This document shows positions 24,341-36,536 of a DNA stretch of 64,000 nt, piece after piece (position 1 is the first letter of the stretch; each line of letters starts with the position of its first letter). The notes under the pieces are model-generated. The model was given only the letters and a program-made list of their open reading frames with translations, ran no database searches and was not told the DNA's origin. A program made the position numbers and the translations under genes. The DNA comes from Akebia trifoliata (taxonomy: Eukaryota > Streptophyta > Magnoliopsida > Ranunculales > Lardizabalaceae), in contig CM030706.1 in the NCBI GenBank assembly GCA_017979445.1, positions 11,828,967 to 11,892,966 on the forward strand. Direction: 5' to 3'.

Positions 24341-25942
24341 GAATTTTTTTTAAGTATTGTACTAGAATTGCTATTAGAATTTTCTTTGTTAGTAGTTGTT
24401 TTCATGTGTTTCTGTTTATCTAAATGTTGTATTATCCCTGTTTTGTTTCAAGAACAATCTATTGTGGCAATATTTTCAGAAATCTTTTTCTTTTTCGTTG
24501 TTATTTGGTCTTGTGCTAGTTTACACAGTGTAGGTGGAAAATACTGGTATGTGTTTATCTGACATAACTTAGGAATATTTACCTAGGTTATGAGCATAAT
24601 ATCTTTCATGGTGCTCCTGACATCATACAACATGATCACGATTAATACGGCAGATACAATCGATATTGTGATAATGGTGAGTGGTGTGTTGTCTCATTTC
24701 AGAAGATATTATGTTGGTATCACAAGATTGTAGGATCATTTTCAGGTGCTATCCAACCCGCTTCATTTTCAGATGCATACTAAAATATTAATAACAATAT
24801 TATGTTTAAGTTTGAGGGTATAGGGTCATATTTCACCCTTAATTTCTTTTATTTTCTATTTCAAAAATCATTAAAATTTGAAAATTTTGAAAAAATATGT
24901 TGGTGGCAACTTTGTTGTATTTTGTTCAAGATCTTAGCTTGTATCTTTAAACACTTAATTAAAAATACTAAATCAATCTTCGATTGGAAGCTTTGATCTG
25001 GAGTATCCATTCGTATTTCTCTTAGGCAAAAATTAGAGTAAAGTTACCTTTTGTTTATAGTTACTTCTGATAAGATTACCAAGAATCTAAGTTGAATTAA
25101 GTAAGTTTTTTTTACTTTCTTTCTACCTATAGTATAAGGAAAATTTGGGTTTAATGGACTTTAACTTCCTTATTCATTTGGTTGACTGATTAGAAGAAAA
25201 ATAGAACTGGTTGAATATGTCTTGAATAACAACTATTGAATTAGACTGGGTACCTTGAAAATAGCTGCTTGCTTTTCTTAGAAAAAAAATAAAAATGAGT
25301 AGAAAAGAAAAAGAAAAAAAAAAGAGCAAGAAAAGAAAAAGATCTCTCGAAATGAAAGAGAAAGAAAGGAATAAAATAATCAAAGTAGAAAAGTTTAGAT
25401 TTTTAGTATGGTGAAAGCCATCAAATGTAAAAATGTGAATACGTTGAAATAGATAAAATCCGTTAGAGGTATTAAAGTGAATATCCGCACTTCTCACTAC
25501 CCCAGATTGGATGCTAAGTTTGGAATTAAACCCTAAGTGATCCAATTATTCCAGATTAGTTAAAAGGTTGAAACTTACTCTAGGAAACCGAATTTCTAAA
25601 GTTTCTAAGTTATAATCACTATATCTTAAAGGTCAATTTAAGTATAAGTTTTGTCATAGAGAAATGAGAATTGAGACTTTATACCAAGTATTACTTCCAA
25701 ATGATTAACAAATCTTGAAATAACTTGTGTTTTTAAATATAAGTGTTGATTTTAACTATTATTACTTCAAAAGTTATTTTGAATTTTGTAGGTATATTAT
25801 TTACAAATCCTCACGAATCAAACTCGTCTACTAGGGATAACCTAGTAGTTTAAGGGCTTACTATATTCGTTAAATGCAGTCAAGATATCTGTGAAAATGC
25901 AAATTTATTTTTTAAGGGACTAGAAAAAGATAAGTTTGGGAG
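24341..25942. other. AT-rich DNA without recognised genes
   Basis: No host exon or transposon protein recognised. There is a purine-rich stretch at 25280-25380 made of A/G runs. It ends in the tract AAGTTTGGGAG (25932-25942) that immediately precedes the LTR at 25943 and acts as a polypurine tract by position. Confidence 0.5.
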
Positions 25943-27239
25943 TGTGATTAGTGTCTCAAAAGACTGATTTATCTGTACTTTTTGTCAAGCATTTATCTCG
26001 ATTTCCATCCCTATTTCATTAGATTGGGTAAATAATTGTGTTAAGTCTCAATTTATCATATTATATGTTCTACTATGCTAATTAAGCTTAATTGCACAAA
26101 ATTAATACATTTATCAGAAGACTGATTACGTGTGTTTATCGTATAAGTCAAATATCAAATCATCAAGATGGACCACCAAATCAATTAATTAAGTGTGCAT
26201 TACAATTTAGAGGACCAATCAAGCAATCATGCAAAATTAGAGATCCACGTGTCTCTAGATCAATGTGACGCAGTGAACATCTAATGTAACACAGTGAATC
26301 TCGAATAGAGCATCCTAAAATTTCTCTAGTGTACTCCTCACATGATAGCATACGCAAGAGTAATGGCAGCTATTTTGGGTCCTTCTAGAGCATTTAATGT
26401 CTATAAATATATCATTTTTTCAATTACGAAATGATTTTTGGCTCTTGGTCCATTATCTCTTCTTCCCTCTAATATCATTGGAATTTTCTTTGTTATTTTC
26501 TATTTTTAGATAGGATTCATTTCTGTAATTTTTCAAAGAAGAAGATAGTGTACATTGGTTACTATATGAATACAAGTATTGGTTTCACGAGTTCTCTTTG
26601 TATCCTTGTAATGACCATAACCTAACTCTCTCCATTAGTGAGAAGAAGAATCTTAGGAGCAAGCTTTTAATTCTGTGTTTATGTTCTTTATCCTTTCATG
26701 TTCTTTATGATTATTGGGTTTTCTTTAACGTTTTATCTAACTCTAATAGATAAAAGCTTTAGATGAATCTTTACACCTCTTATATTTAACTTAGATGTTT
26801 TATACTTAGATAAGATCTAGATAAAACATACATAATATAGATAATTGGTAGTAGGGACTTCACATATTAGTGAGTGAAAGAGTCCTAATTATTTTCTAAT
26901 CCAAGGAATTCACACCAAGCACTTGGAGTTGAGTACAAAGAAGGATAAAACTTAGATGTGATTTTATTTGTTAATCCTAGGTTACTCTAATCACTAATGG
27001 CTTTCTTCACTTTTTGCTTAGTATAATTTATATCTTTATTGCTTTATTTTTCAATAACATTTACTTTTCGTTTTATTTCACAAAATACAAAAATAGATTT
27101 TAAAATGGTAACTTAGATTAACTTCATGTTTCTTACTTTGGTGACAACCACCATTTCTCTTTGGTTCGATCCCCTTACTTACCTTTCAAGTTAATGAGAG
27201 TATAAACATATAATTTCTGATAAAATGACGATGATATCA
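25943..27239 (+). mobile_element. LTR of a gypsy-type element with polypurine tract and PBS
   Basis: It starts TGTGATTAGTGTCTCAAAAG and ends GATGATATCA. A CTATAAATATATC box lies at 26401. It is preceded by a purine tract (25932-25942) and followed at 27249-27267 by TTGGTGACAGTTTAGGGAC, which resembles the TTGGCGCC-type primer-binding site of Athila-like elements. Having a 3'-type signal on the left and a 5'-type signal on the right is odd for one insertion. Borders are reasoned, not proven by a target duplication. Confidence 0.55.
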
Positions 27240-27248
27240 ACCCACCCC

Positions 27249-27267
27249 TTGGTGACAGTTTAGGGAC
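27249..27267 (+). promoter_or_regulatory. Putative primer-binding site
   Basis: TTGGTGACAGTTTAGGGAC lies ten bases after the LTR end and resembles the consensus TTGGCGCCGTTGCCGGGGA used by Athila-like plant elements, with several substitutions. It would prime minus-strand DNA synthesis. Confidence 0.45.
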
Positions 27268-28685
27268 CTTTTACTAAGTAAGATCTATGAAATCCCTAAA
27301 CAGGTTGTCAATCAGAGCTTCCAAAAGAAAATTATGGCCAAAATGGTCAAGACTTTTAGTAATTTTCACGACTCCACCAGGGTAACATCATAGCACCGTC
27401 AGCAGCAAGTATATAATGGTCATAAATTCAATCGTTGAGCTTCGAAAACCCTCCAAATCCCTTTAAAACTCAATCTTGAATTCATTTATGGGTTGGATTG
27501 ATTCCTAGAGAATTTGTGTTCTCCCATCTCTTATCTAGAGAGTATTCTCTACACATTTGAAGGTCCAAACCTTAGTTAAAACCCCATTCAACCTACATCT
27601 TTCCTTTGATTTGATCCCTTCTTCACATTCCCTCGAACCTTGCACACATTGACACATCTATTGCAGCAAGAAACTGGTGTTGAAGGAATGAGTAAAACAT
27701 GAAAAATTGAAAATTTTGAAGACATGATTAGAACATCGGATCATCGAAAAACTCTATTGAATTCAAAGACTCAAAGACCTCAAAACTTGATTGGCAAATC
27801 TCTTGTTTTAAGTAAGTCCTTGTTATTTTATTTTTAATTTTTTAAAAACATATGTAAGTGGTTACTTGGTTCATCCCTAAAAAATCAAGCTCTTATTAGA
27901 ATTGAGGATTCTTGACAAGAGTAGAGGTTTGTGAGTTCCTGAAGAACAGAACTCACAATTTCGAGATGATGCGTTTTCTCAATCTTAAGGTTTTAGAATT
28001 TAGTTTAAGTATAAAAATTCTATGTAAAGTGTTCGAGGTAAACCATAAACCTCTTTGATAGTGAATACCAAGTTCCGAGATAGGAACATTGAGAGTGGAT
28101 GTAAGCACGTTACCGAATCACTATAAAATGTTTGTCTCATGTTTGTGAAAATGCCTCTATTAAGTTACACTTAGATTAATGTATGCTATGAATGAATATT
28201 ATGATATGTATGACATGTCATAAATGTTTAGATTCTACATGAACAACTATTGCATTGCAAACTAAAGACTTGCCATGAGAATGGTTATAGACACATTGTT
28301 GAATCATTTTAAGTCTTATATCTCGTGCATATTTTATGATTCTGTAACTTACACTTAAATACTTTGAATATCATAAGATGCCATGAATGCTGAATAAGTA
28401 AATCGTATATGAATGTGTCATTGAATGACATGGTTAAAGGAATATTTTTATTTCAAATGTATGTTCGTTAAATGCAAATTAGAGACATGAATGCAAAATC
28501 GAGATTACATGAATGTCTTAAAACACATAGTCAAATTATCAATCTAAGTTAAAATTGGATAATCGAAAGAAATTTTAATTTATCTTATTCACCCCCCTCT
28601 AAGACTAGACAAGGTATGAAGCCCGAAATTTTTAGAATTGAATCCGACTATTGAGGTCAATTTATTCATTCATTTGTATTCAAAC
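27268..28685. other. Leader-like non-coding DNA
   Basis: No protein domains. Sequence near 27400-27700 is C-rich like a transcript leader, and the rest is AT-rich. It may be the untranslated interior of an element starting at the 27249 PBS. Confidence 0.35.
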
Positions 28686-28905
28686 AAAAACCTTGGTTCG
28701 TGACGTAATCAAGTCCAACTACTCTTGGTCGGACACATTCAAAATTTAAGCCTTAGTTTAGTTTTTAAGAGTTGATCCCAATTGTTAGGGGTCAGATTTT
28801 TTTACTTGGTTCAGTTTGAGAAACAAACTCGACTGTTGGGAGTCGAATCTCTTGGATTAAAAGCTTTGGTTAATGGGAGAACAAGCTCGATTGTTACGGG
28901 TTGAT
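28686..28905 (+). repeat. GGTTCAT-type repeats, second locus
   Basis: About four diverged monomers of the array at 9185-9930 (TTGGTTCGTGACG..., TTGGTTCAGTTTGAG..., GCTTTGGTTAATGGG...), each followed by a GACTNTTGGGAGTCG-like word. They sit 350 bp upstream of the family X LTR at 29249, so the arrays mark the 3' end of that element. Confidence 0.6.
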
Positions 28906-29248
28906 AAGACAACATTTTATTACTACAAAAAAGGAGTTTATGGATAATAAAATAAATGACCAAAAACAGGGGAAATGAAAGAGGTATTTATAGGGGAAAA
29001 TACCTCGAGGTATGCAACGAGATTAATGATTAAAATAATATTGAAGATCGAGGCAATTATAGCCATCTCTCTTTCAAGGTGAAACGGTTGGATGATGTGT
29101 GGCATGAACAGTAACTGAACGAATCTCGAACCTTGGAATGAGATTGTAAAGAGTACGTGGTCTAGCCACAAAAAGACACGTGTCACATTATACCGTTCAT
29201 CTATTCACAGGCTCTTGAACTAGTTCAAACCTCTAAAAGAGGGTATTG

Positions 29249-29705
29249 TGGAGGATATTTTTTTAAATGGTGGTATATGTTACCTAGGGATTCAGGTTAG
29301 CCAGAGAGATCTGAGCGAACTCATTTGTGGGTATGATCAGTGGTTTGGTAGTAAACCAACCATGAAGTTGGATCTCAGTTAGTCGAGGTGATATTGGATC
29401 AATGATGCGTTGTAGAGCCGTTTAGTCAGCGAAAATCCCTCAAAATCAAGGATTATGTCAACAGTGATTAGAATATTGGTGATGCAAAATCTTAAAGAAG
29501 AATAAATGAATGGAGATAAGAACTTGATTAGGTGCATTCCTAATCAAGATCCACTTACAAAATTAAATAAGGGCAAAATTGATTAATAGGATTCTAAGAT
29601 TTCACCTTTATAAATATATGGGCAAAGACATTAAAAAATATATGTTTTTTGACCACCTACACTTTTACTCTACCTCTTTTTGTACTTAATCTAATTTTGA
29701 CTACG
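29249..29705 (+). mobile_element. Decayed LTR (family X), copy 2
   Basis: It starts TGTGGAGGATATTTTTTTAA and follows the whole course of copy 1 at 7322-7800, with the TATAAATATAT motif at the same relative place and ACTCTACCTC near the end. Right border approximate. No target duplication found. Confidence 0.55.
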
Positions 29706-32452
29706 GGAAGGATTTTTTGCATGTACACCTAGGAGTACTAGAGGTAGTGACCACAAGGTGTCGTCACAAATCTTAAAATAGTGTAAATTTTTGCATTTAC
29801 AAGTTTAACGGTGATAATTTGGTAAAAATGACTTTCGTTTTTGGTAGTACACTGTGAGACACTATTAAAAGATGTCTTCTTCTGTGGCAATACCTCATGG
29901 TCTTCTCTATGGATGTGGCGTTAAGTGTATTGTCAGTACAAGTAATGACCAGTACGGACTATTGGTGATAGCTTCAAGTTTAAGCCTTATTAGTGCAGAG
30001 GTACCTTGATCCCTTGGGAAAGTACTTGGCTAGTAAGGACACGAGGTAGTGACGACCGGGCTGTGGGTTCTCATGATGGGGCCTCAAACAAATGGACTGA
30101 GATCATCAGCTGGCATTGACAAAATCTCAAGGTGGGACATGGGTGACTAATTGAAGGTGAAAAAAATTTACCCCCGGCAGTAATGTTGATGGTGAAAAAA
30201 ATAGAATCAATGCAACTACAAATATTCTTTCGTGGTGAAAATAAGTGCTACATATTTTTTTAACTTTTAGCCTCACTAGGAATAGAATTTCAAGCTCAAG
30301 AGAGACAAATATAAATTCTTTTAAGTTACATTGGCATTTTATTCGAAACTAGGTGGCCTCCTTACTAACCCTGTTGCATTTTGGAAAATTTTGGTGGGGT
30401 TGGGGCATGTAAGTAACCGTAAGGACTGATCTCATCCCAAAGGAGAGTTGGATAACCTGCGCCAACCCAAAAAAAAGTAGTGTTTTATAACTTACGTGAT
30501 CAATAATTAACGAGTGTAGATAACGATCAAGAACCAACTTTGCACAAGTTGTTCATGTTGTGAGAGGTATCATTTATTACACAGATTAATGTGAGAACTA
30601 TCTTGGTTATGTCTCTTAATGAGGAGCGATTTAGGAAAATGCTCCCGATCCAACCCAATCTGAAAACTCTTTCTGACTGAAAGATATGGCTTTCAACTGT
30701 TTTGTGTGTAGTGGCTATTGACCTTATAATCTCCTTAAGAATATGGTAATTTGATATTAAAATTTTGGGATTGGTGGATTTGGGTGTATGGAAATGAAGG
30801 GAGAGTGATTGTTGGCACAAGAATAGATAATGAGTTTTGTTTTATAGAATCAAAAGGTTGAAGAAGATGGAGAATTGAGACTTGGGACCAAGTAAGGAAA
30901 TTGGCTTTATGAGAGTCCAATGATGACTTCTTTTCCAGTAGATGTGATCCAAGAACCTCGTGTTTAATGGTGAGATTAGGGAAGCACGTTTTAAAACTCT
31001 TCTGAGACTGAAATGTATCGCTTGAGTCGTCTCAGTGTTGCCTAACAATGAGACGAACAGACAAAGTATTAGGATTTGGCGGTATCTCACAAGACGAACG
31101 ATACGTATCAAACGAAATATCAAAAATCTCATCCGAGATTTCCGAGCCAAATGTGATCTCCTTCGTTTTCATCTCCAAACCCTATCCTTTCATTCCCAAA
31201 TCAATTTTTTTCTCCCCTTCTCAACAAAGTGAACTAGCAAACAAAGGGGTTTGATAAGAAAACTTCATCTTCCTCCTCTAAATCAAGACGAAATTGTGAA
31301 GGGTTTACTTCATTTTCCTCTTCCAAATCAAGTAGTCTCTCTCTTTCTCTCATCCATAGAAGTTATTATTACATCTTTTATATCTGTTGTTGTCAAGGAA
31401 ATTAGATTTTTTAAATGATTCGTATAACATCTTTTTGACATGTTGTCATAACGTCTTTCAAGGTCTCTTATTGATATCATCATGGACCGTTTTATTTATG
31501 CTTGATGCACTCACTTTCTTTTATGCATCCCACTCCAAAATGTGTTTTAGATGGGTACATTGAGCACAAACGGTGGGTGCAAATAGTCTAGCCCTATAAT
31601 CAATTGTTAAAAATCTTTTTATGGTCAACGAAGTGGAGATGATTACCACGATTAAGATCAAGGAGGGTTTCATCTTCAATCTTGAATTTCTGCTTCATGA
31701 AGGCACAAGGGGGTGTCACACTCACATGAGTCATGAGTCATAGTAACAAAACATAAGAATGTTCCAAAATATAGTAGCTCTGGGCAATTTATTATAGTCA
31801 ATCTCAATGATTGTAACAAGTCTAGACAATTGGTTCAAAAGGTTGATCCCAATGATTTGAATTGTCGATCTAAAAAATTTGAATTATGGATCTCAATCTC
31901 ACAAAATGAAAGGGTTGGACTATTAAAATTAGTGGGCATTTAGAAAGAAATCCTTCTCTCAAGGTTCTTTTTCCTAAAGAAAAATACAAGAGGGTCCAGG
32001 AGAAACTAAAATTAGATTATGTACATTCCAAATTCCCATCCCAACCTTTGGTGCAATATTAGTATACAACAAACTTCGTTAAAACAGAACACAAAACACA
32101 AATGAAGGTGCCATCCCTCAAAAGTTGCTAAAGTCAATATTACTATACAACAAACAACTTTGGTATAATAATAAATAAATTCAAAAGGAAAAAAAAAAAG
32201 AAAATTGAGGTGCCAACTTTTGCTTAAGTTTGGTAAAATCTTTGAGGGTTGATTGCATGACCTAGATTCAAAACTCACCTGCACCCACTAATTGCTAACC
32301 ACTAACTCGCTTGCTTATAAAAGTAATAATTATCAAAAAAAAAAAAAAAAAAAAAAACAAATGAGGTCACTGCTTTAAGCATGCATTTCTTCATTTTCAT
32401 TTTCTATCAATTTTTTTTTTTTTTTTGGGGGGGAGGTGGGGGGCAAGTGAAT
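29706..32452. other. Intergenic DNA upstream of the NIK 3' end
   Basis: No gene or known transposon domain recognised. ORFs near 30527-31254 on both strands overlap each other and show no motif. An A-run lies at 32336-32357 and a T/G-run at 32410-32435, just downstream of the NIK stop codon. Confidence 0.45.
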
Positions 32453-35400
32453 TCACCTTGGTCCTGATAGCTCCATTGCTTGGACTAATAATGAAGAGTC
32501 GTCGGTGAGATCGGAGTATCGCTCTGATGAGGAAAACTCGTGGGCAGATCTGCACTTGGTTGCTTCTTCTTTCTGAGAAGCTTCCCATCTCTCAGCAAGA
32601 CCATCACCTTCGAGCATTCGAACCACTTCCGACATTTTTGGTCTGTGTCCTGGAAGGTATTGAGTGCACAGCAAAGCTACTTGAACCATTTCCTCTAGCT
32701 CAATCCGATCATAATTGTTTTTAAGGTCTTTATCAACAAGCATGTCGAGCTTCTTTTCTTGGTGAATCTTCTTCACCTGTATTAAACCATGTTATAAATA
32801 ATGATCAACCTTCACAGAAAAATAGATGTTATGAACAATTAAGAAACTATACTGATTCGATCAAAATTAACATGAAATTTAGCAGTTAAAAATAAGGCAA
32901 TTTACCAAAATGTGCACCGAAAATTTAAAAATTACCAAAACGGTGAAATTTAAAATGAACAATAACTTTTGTAATTTTCGTATCAAAAATACCCTTTTAA
33001 CTTTGTTTTATTAAACAGTATAGATATCCCCTGTTTGCATTTGCATTTGTGTGTGTGTGTGCGCGTGTGCGTGTGCGTGTTTCTTTAGTAGACTTTGTCA
33101 ACCTTTAAGGCCTTTTTAATTTCTTTCTTCTTTATTGGGATCTTCTTATATTTATCAATTAAAGAAAAAAATATTGATAAATGTGGATGTATAACTGTAA
33201 GGTTGCATGCCTGCATATGGAGCAACTAATATTTATATACGTACCCAATCAAGCATGGCTCCTTTTTGGTTTGCCGCTTTGCCAAATTCTAAAGCTCTCA
33301 GCCCTGTGATCAATTCTAGTAGAAGGATCCCAAATCCAAAGACATCAGTCTTCTCAGAGGACTGTCCCGTTGAGAGATATTCGGGAGCTATGTGTCCTAC
33401 GGTGCCCCGAACAGCTGTTGTCACATGTGAATCCTGGTGATCCAAAAGCTTCGCCAATCCAAAATCTCCTACCACAGCCTCACAATAGTCATCAAGCAAT
33501 ATATTGGCAGCCTTCACATCCCTGTGAATTATCTTGGGGTCACACTGCTCATGAAGGTACAATAAACCCCGCGCCGCACCCAAGGCAATTCTTTTCCTAG
33601 TACTCCAATCCAAGGCTGGCTTTCCTATAAGAATTTTTTTTTTTTTTTTTTAAAAGAGACAAATTTATCAAAATGGTATATGAAAATTGAAAATTTATCA
33701 AAACGGTACACTATTCAATTTAATTCCTAACAAGGTAAATTACCGTTTTCAAAAAAAGATTTTTTTTAAACCAAAATGGTAAAATTTCAAATGAACAGTA
33801 TTTTATTTCAAAAATGCCCTTTTACCCTTTTACAAAACAGTATACATATCCACAGTTTAAGTAAACAGATAGAAATATAATTGTTTTAGTACAATGATGT
33901 TTCCCTTCAATATTTAATTTATTTCATTATTTTGTACTAAAACAGTTATATTTCTATATGGCTAGTCAAACAAGGGACATTTATACTGTTTTATTAAAAA
34001 AAACAAATGGGGATGTGTATTTTGTGGTATCAAAACAATGTTCATTTCAAATTTTACTGTTTTGGCAAAATAACTTATAACAGCAATTTATCATTTTCGG
34101 AATTGAAATGAATAGTGCACCGTTTTGGTAAATTAACAACAATAAAATAAAAAAACAACGAATTAAATGATATGTTCAGATAAATGGAATTGCTTGACAT
34201 AAAAAAGTTTGTTTACCTTTGAGTCGGGAAGCAACGCTCCCATTGGACATATAGGGGTAAACAAGAAGCCTTTCTGTGCCCATCATACAAAACCCACAAA
34301 GCCTAAGGAGGTTTCGATGCACCGCTAGGCTTATCATCTCAACTTCAGTCTGAAACTGGATCTCACCTCCAATGGCATTTCCGTCTTTAAGCCTCTTTAC
34401 GGCCACAACAGTACCGTCTTGTAAGTACCCTTTATATACATTTCCAAAACCACCTTTTCCAACCAACTTTTTGCTGCTGAAGTTATCTGTCGCAACTTGA
34501 AGCTCCCTGAATTGAAACCTCTTCAAGTTTCCCAGGCTAACTTGCTCATGATGTTTGTCTGAAAATTTGAAGAGATTATTACAAATGTTTGTAAGATGGA
34601 TTGGTTAACAATTCAAGGATAGTGTTTCTTATAATATTCTTTTTCATGGTAATTTTGCAGAGTTTATTTTGTTTTGCTAACCATAAACATCGAAGAACAT
34701 CGGTTGGTTGTTTATTTGCCTCCACCAGAGAAGGAGCCCAAATCCGAGAATGAGTAGACAGATGCACCCGAGGCTCGATCCAAAAGCAAGGGCCAATTTG
34801 TGACTTCTCGGTCTTCCCAAGTGTTGAGCTTCATAGGCATAGAGAAGTAGATGAAGTCAGGAGATCAACATGCAAGGATGAAAAAACTGTGTTTTAATAC
34901 ATATTGATAACATTCATTAAAACACAAGTAATAAATTTTTTTAATTTGTGTAGGAAAATTAAGGAAGAATGAGTTAAATTTAAATTAAAGGAAATTGAAG
35001 AAAAGTGATAATTTAAGTATCAACCAAGAAATAATGAAAAAATAAGAAATTTTAAAAGAAAATATGACTCAATTCTAGAGCAGAGATCATAAACAATTGA
35101 CTTGGGTTATCTTAATTTAGTGAAGGATTTGAATCTAAAGTTACATCTATGATTGAACCTGTGCTTGTAGTAAAGGGCGACGATACTCAAATTTTAATAC
35201 AAAAAATATAATGAAAATAATTAATTAAATCTTCAGAGAGAAGGTTTCAAAATTACAAAATTCCGTACTTTGTGAACTAGTCAAGTTGAAGGAATGTGGC
35301 ATGGCCGTTGTTCCAAAGCACTCCTCCTCCGATCCCGTTGCACAGATCAGAGGGTTTCCTACAATGCTAAATCACAAAAAAAAAAAAAAAATTCAATACC

Positions 35401-36536
35401 CCATGATCCTTGATAAAGAAAAAGAAATATAATAGAAACCCAAAGTACCTGAATGTTTTGGTAGGAAGCTTTGTTATAGGGCCACTCAAATTGTTGTATG
35501 ATAAGTCTCTGAACATTATGAAGCAAACCCACATTAATCTTCTAAAGATATGAAACTCCATTAGAGAAAAATAAAATAATCTGACCTATTACACCAGAAA
35601 GGTTTAGAGAATTACAGAAAAGCAAGCTCGGACAAGTTAGCCAAAGACAGAGGTATTGTTCCAGAGAGACTGTTATTGTTAAGCCTCCTAATCCCAATTG
35701 AAAAACTCATAATCAGATTCAGAACAATATATGGGTTTACTTCTTCAAATTAAGACCAAAAACATTAAAATTTCATGAAATAAATCATGTTAAATTTCCT
35801 CAATTTTCTTACTTACAGGTATTGGAGGCTTTTGAGGTGGCCTAGAGAAATGGGAACTTCACCAGTGAAGAAATTATTGGAAAGATCAAGAGTGTGAAGG
35901 TTTGAGAGCCTCCCTATCTCTTGTGGTATTGGCCCTGATATGTTGTTGTTCTGTAGGAGACTGCAAGAATTCTAAACATTAATACCATTAACAAAGAAAA
36001 ATAATGATAATAAATTTGTTATAGATAATTCTTACACATTCTGGAGATTTGTCAAGTTTCCTATACTTGGAGAAAGTGAACCAGATAAGTTCTGGCTTGG
36101 ACTTCCTCTGCAACACCATCATTGAAACAAAAGCTCTTTTAAATTTTCTAGTATATTAATAGTTCAAAAATTAAAAATTTAAGAGAAATTAATCTCTTTT
36201 GAACTTTTTTGCACTAGAACTTACAGTACAATAACAAGACCGTCAGGAGAACAAGTGACCATGGCCCAACTACATGGATCAACAGCATTTTCATCCCAAT
36301 TATCAAGTACACCATGAGGATCCACCAAAGAATATTTAATACCCATCAAAGCTTGCACTGAAATTATAAAACCCAGATTAAAAAATTGGGATTAATGAAG
36401 GCAGAATTGCAGAAAATGTGAAAAAAACAAAAATCAAATTACCTTCAAAGTTAACACCTTTGGGAGAAAGCAAAGCACTAGTAGAAGTCCAAAACAAAAA
36501 CAAAACCACAAAAAGAGGGAAAATTTTACTTTCCAT
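32453..36536 (-). CDS. NIK1: NSP-interacting-kinase (NIK1/NIK2-clade) LRR receptor-like kinase
   Basis: Complete, 11 exons, 1866 coding bases, 621 aa. Exons (minus order): 36443-36536, 36225-36357, 36036-36107, 35817-35960, 35616-35687, 35449-35508, 35269-35366, 34682-34828, 34217-34558, 33245-33624, 32453-32776; all borders GT-AG and phases agree. Start ATG at 36536 opens a signal peptide ([16 protein letters not shown]). Then come an LRR N-cap with [12 protein letters not shown], about five LRRs in 72/144-bp exons, [11 protein letters not shown], a membrane helix (about 232-255), and a kinase with [11 protein letters not shown], Lys ~328, [10 protein letters not shown] (Asp ~423), DFG ~441 and activation loop [15 protein letters not shown], ending AMELSGPR as in NIKs. 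RD-type, so probably active. Family knowledge: plasma-membrane kinase that limits translation in antiviral immunity and is bound by begomovirus nuclear shuttle protein. The C-terminus favours NIK1/NIK2 over NIK3. Confidence 0.96.
32885..33035. mobile_element. Partial foldback element in the last NIK intron
   Basis: Holds TTTACCAAAATGTGCACC, TTACCAAAACGGTG and AACAGTATAGATATCCCC, the same words as one half of the foldback element at 33660-34135. It lies in intron 32777-33244, and a (GT/GC)n run follows at 33045-33081. The matching second arm is not complete, so this is a fragment. Confidence 0.5.
33660..34135. mobile_element. Foldback element (MITE-like) in a NIK intron
   Basis: An inverted repeat of almost 480 bp. 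Left arm words AAAACGGTACACTATTCAA and AAATTTCAAATGAACAG pair with right arm words TGAATAGTGCACCGTTTT and TTCATTTCAAATTTTACTG. It fills most of intron 33625-34216. Related elements lie at 32885 and 47135. No coding capacity and no certain target duplication. Confidence 0.7.

Larger units (their letters stand above)
12640..24830 (+). mobile_element. Athila-like Ty3/gypsy element carcass, split by two solo LTRs
   Basis: Gene order gag, (protease lost), RT-RNase H, integrase, third ORF on the plus strand, then a purine tract AAGTTTGAGGGTATAGGG near 24806 that could be the polypurine tract. Its LTRs are not clearly identifiable; the LTR at 25943 may or may not be its own. LTR A lies just upstream, possibly in the leader. 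All genes are dead. Confidence 0.75.

Noticed and set aside
30527..31254. Several overlapping ORFs of 60-102 codons
   Set aside because: No known domain in any frame, both strands open together. Possibly decayed repeat.
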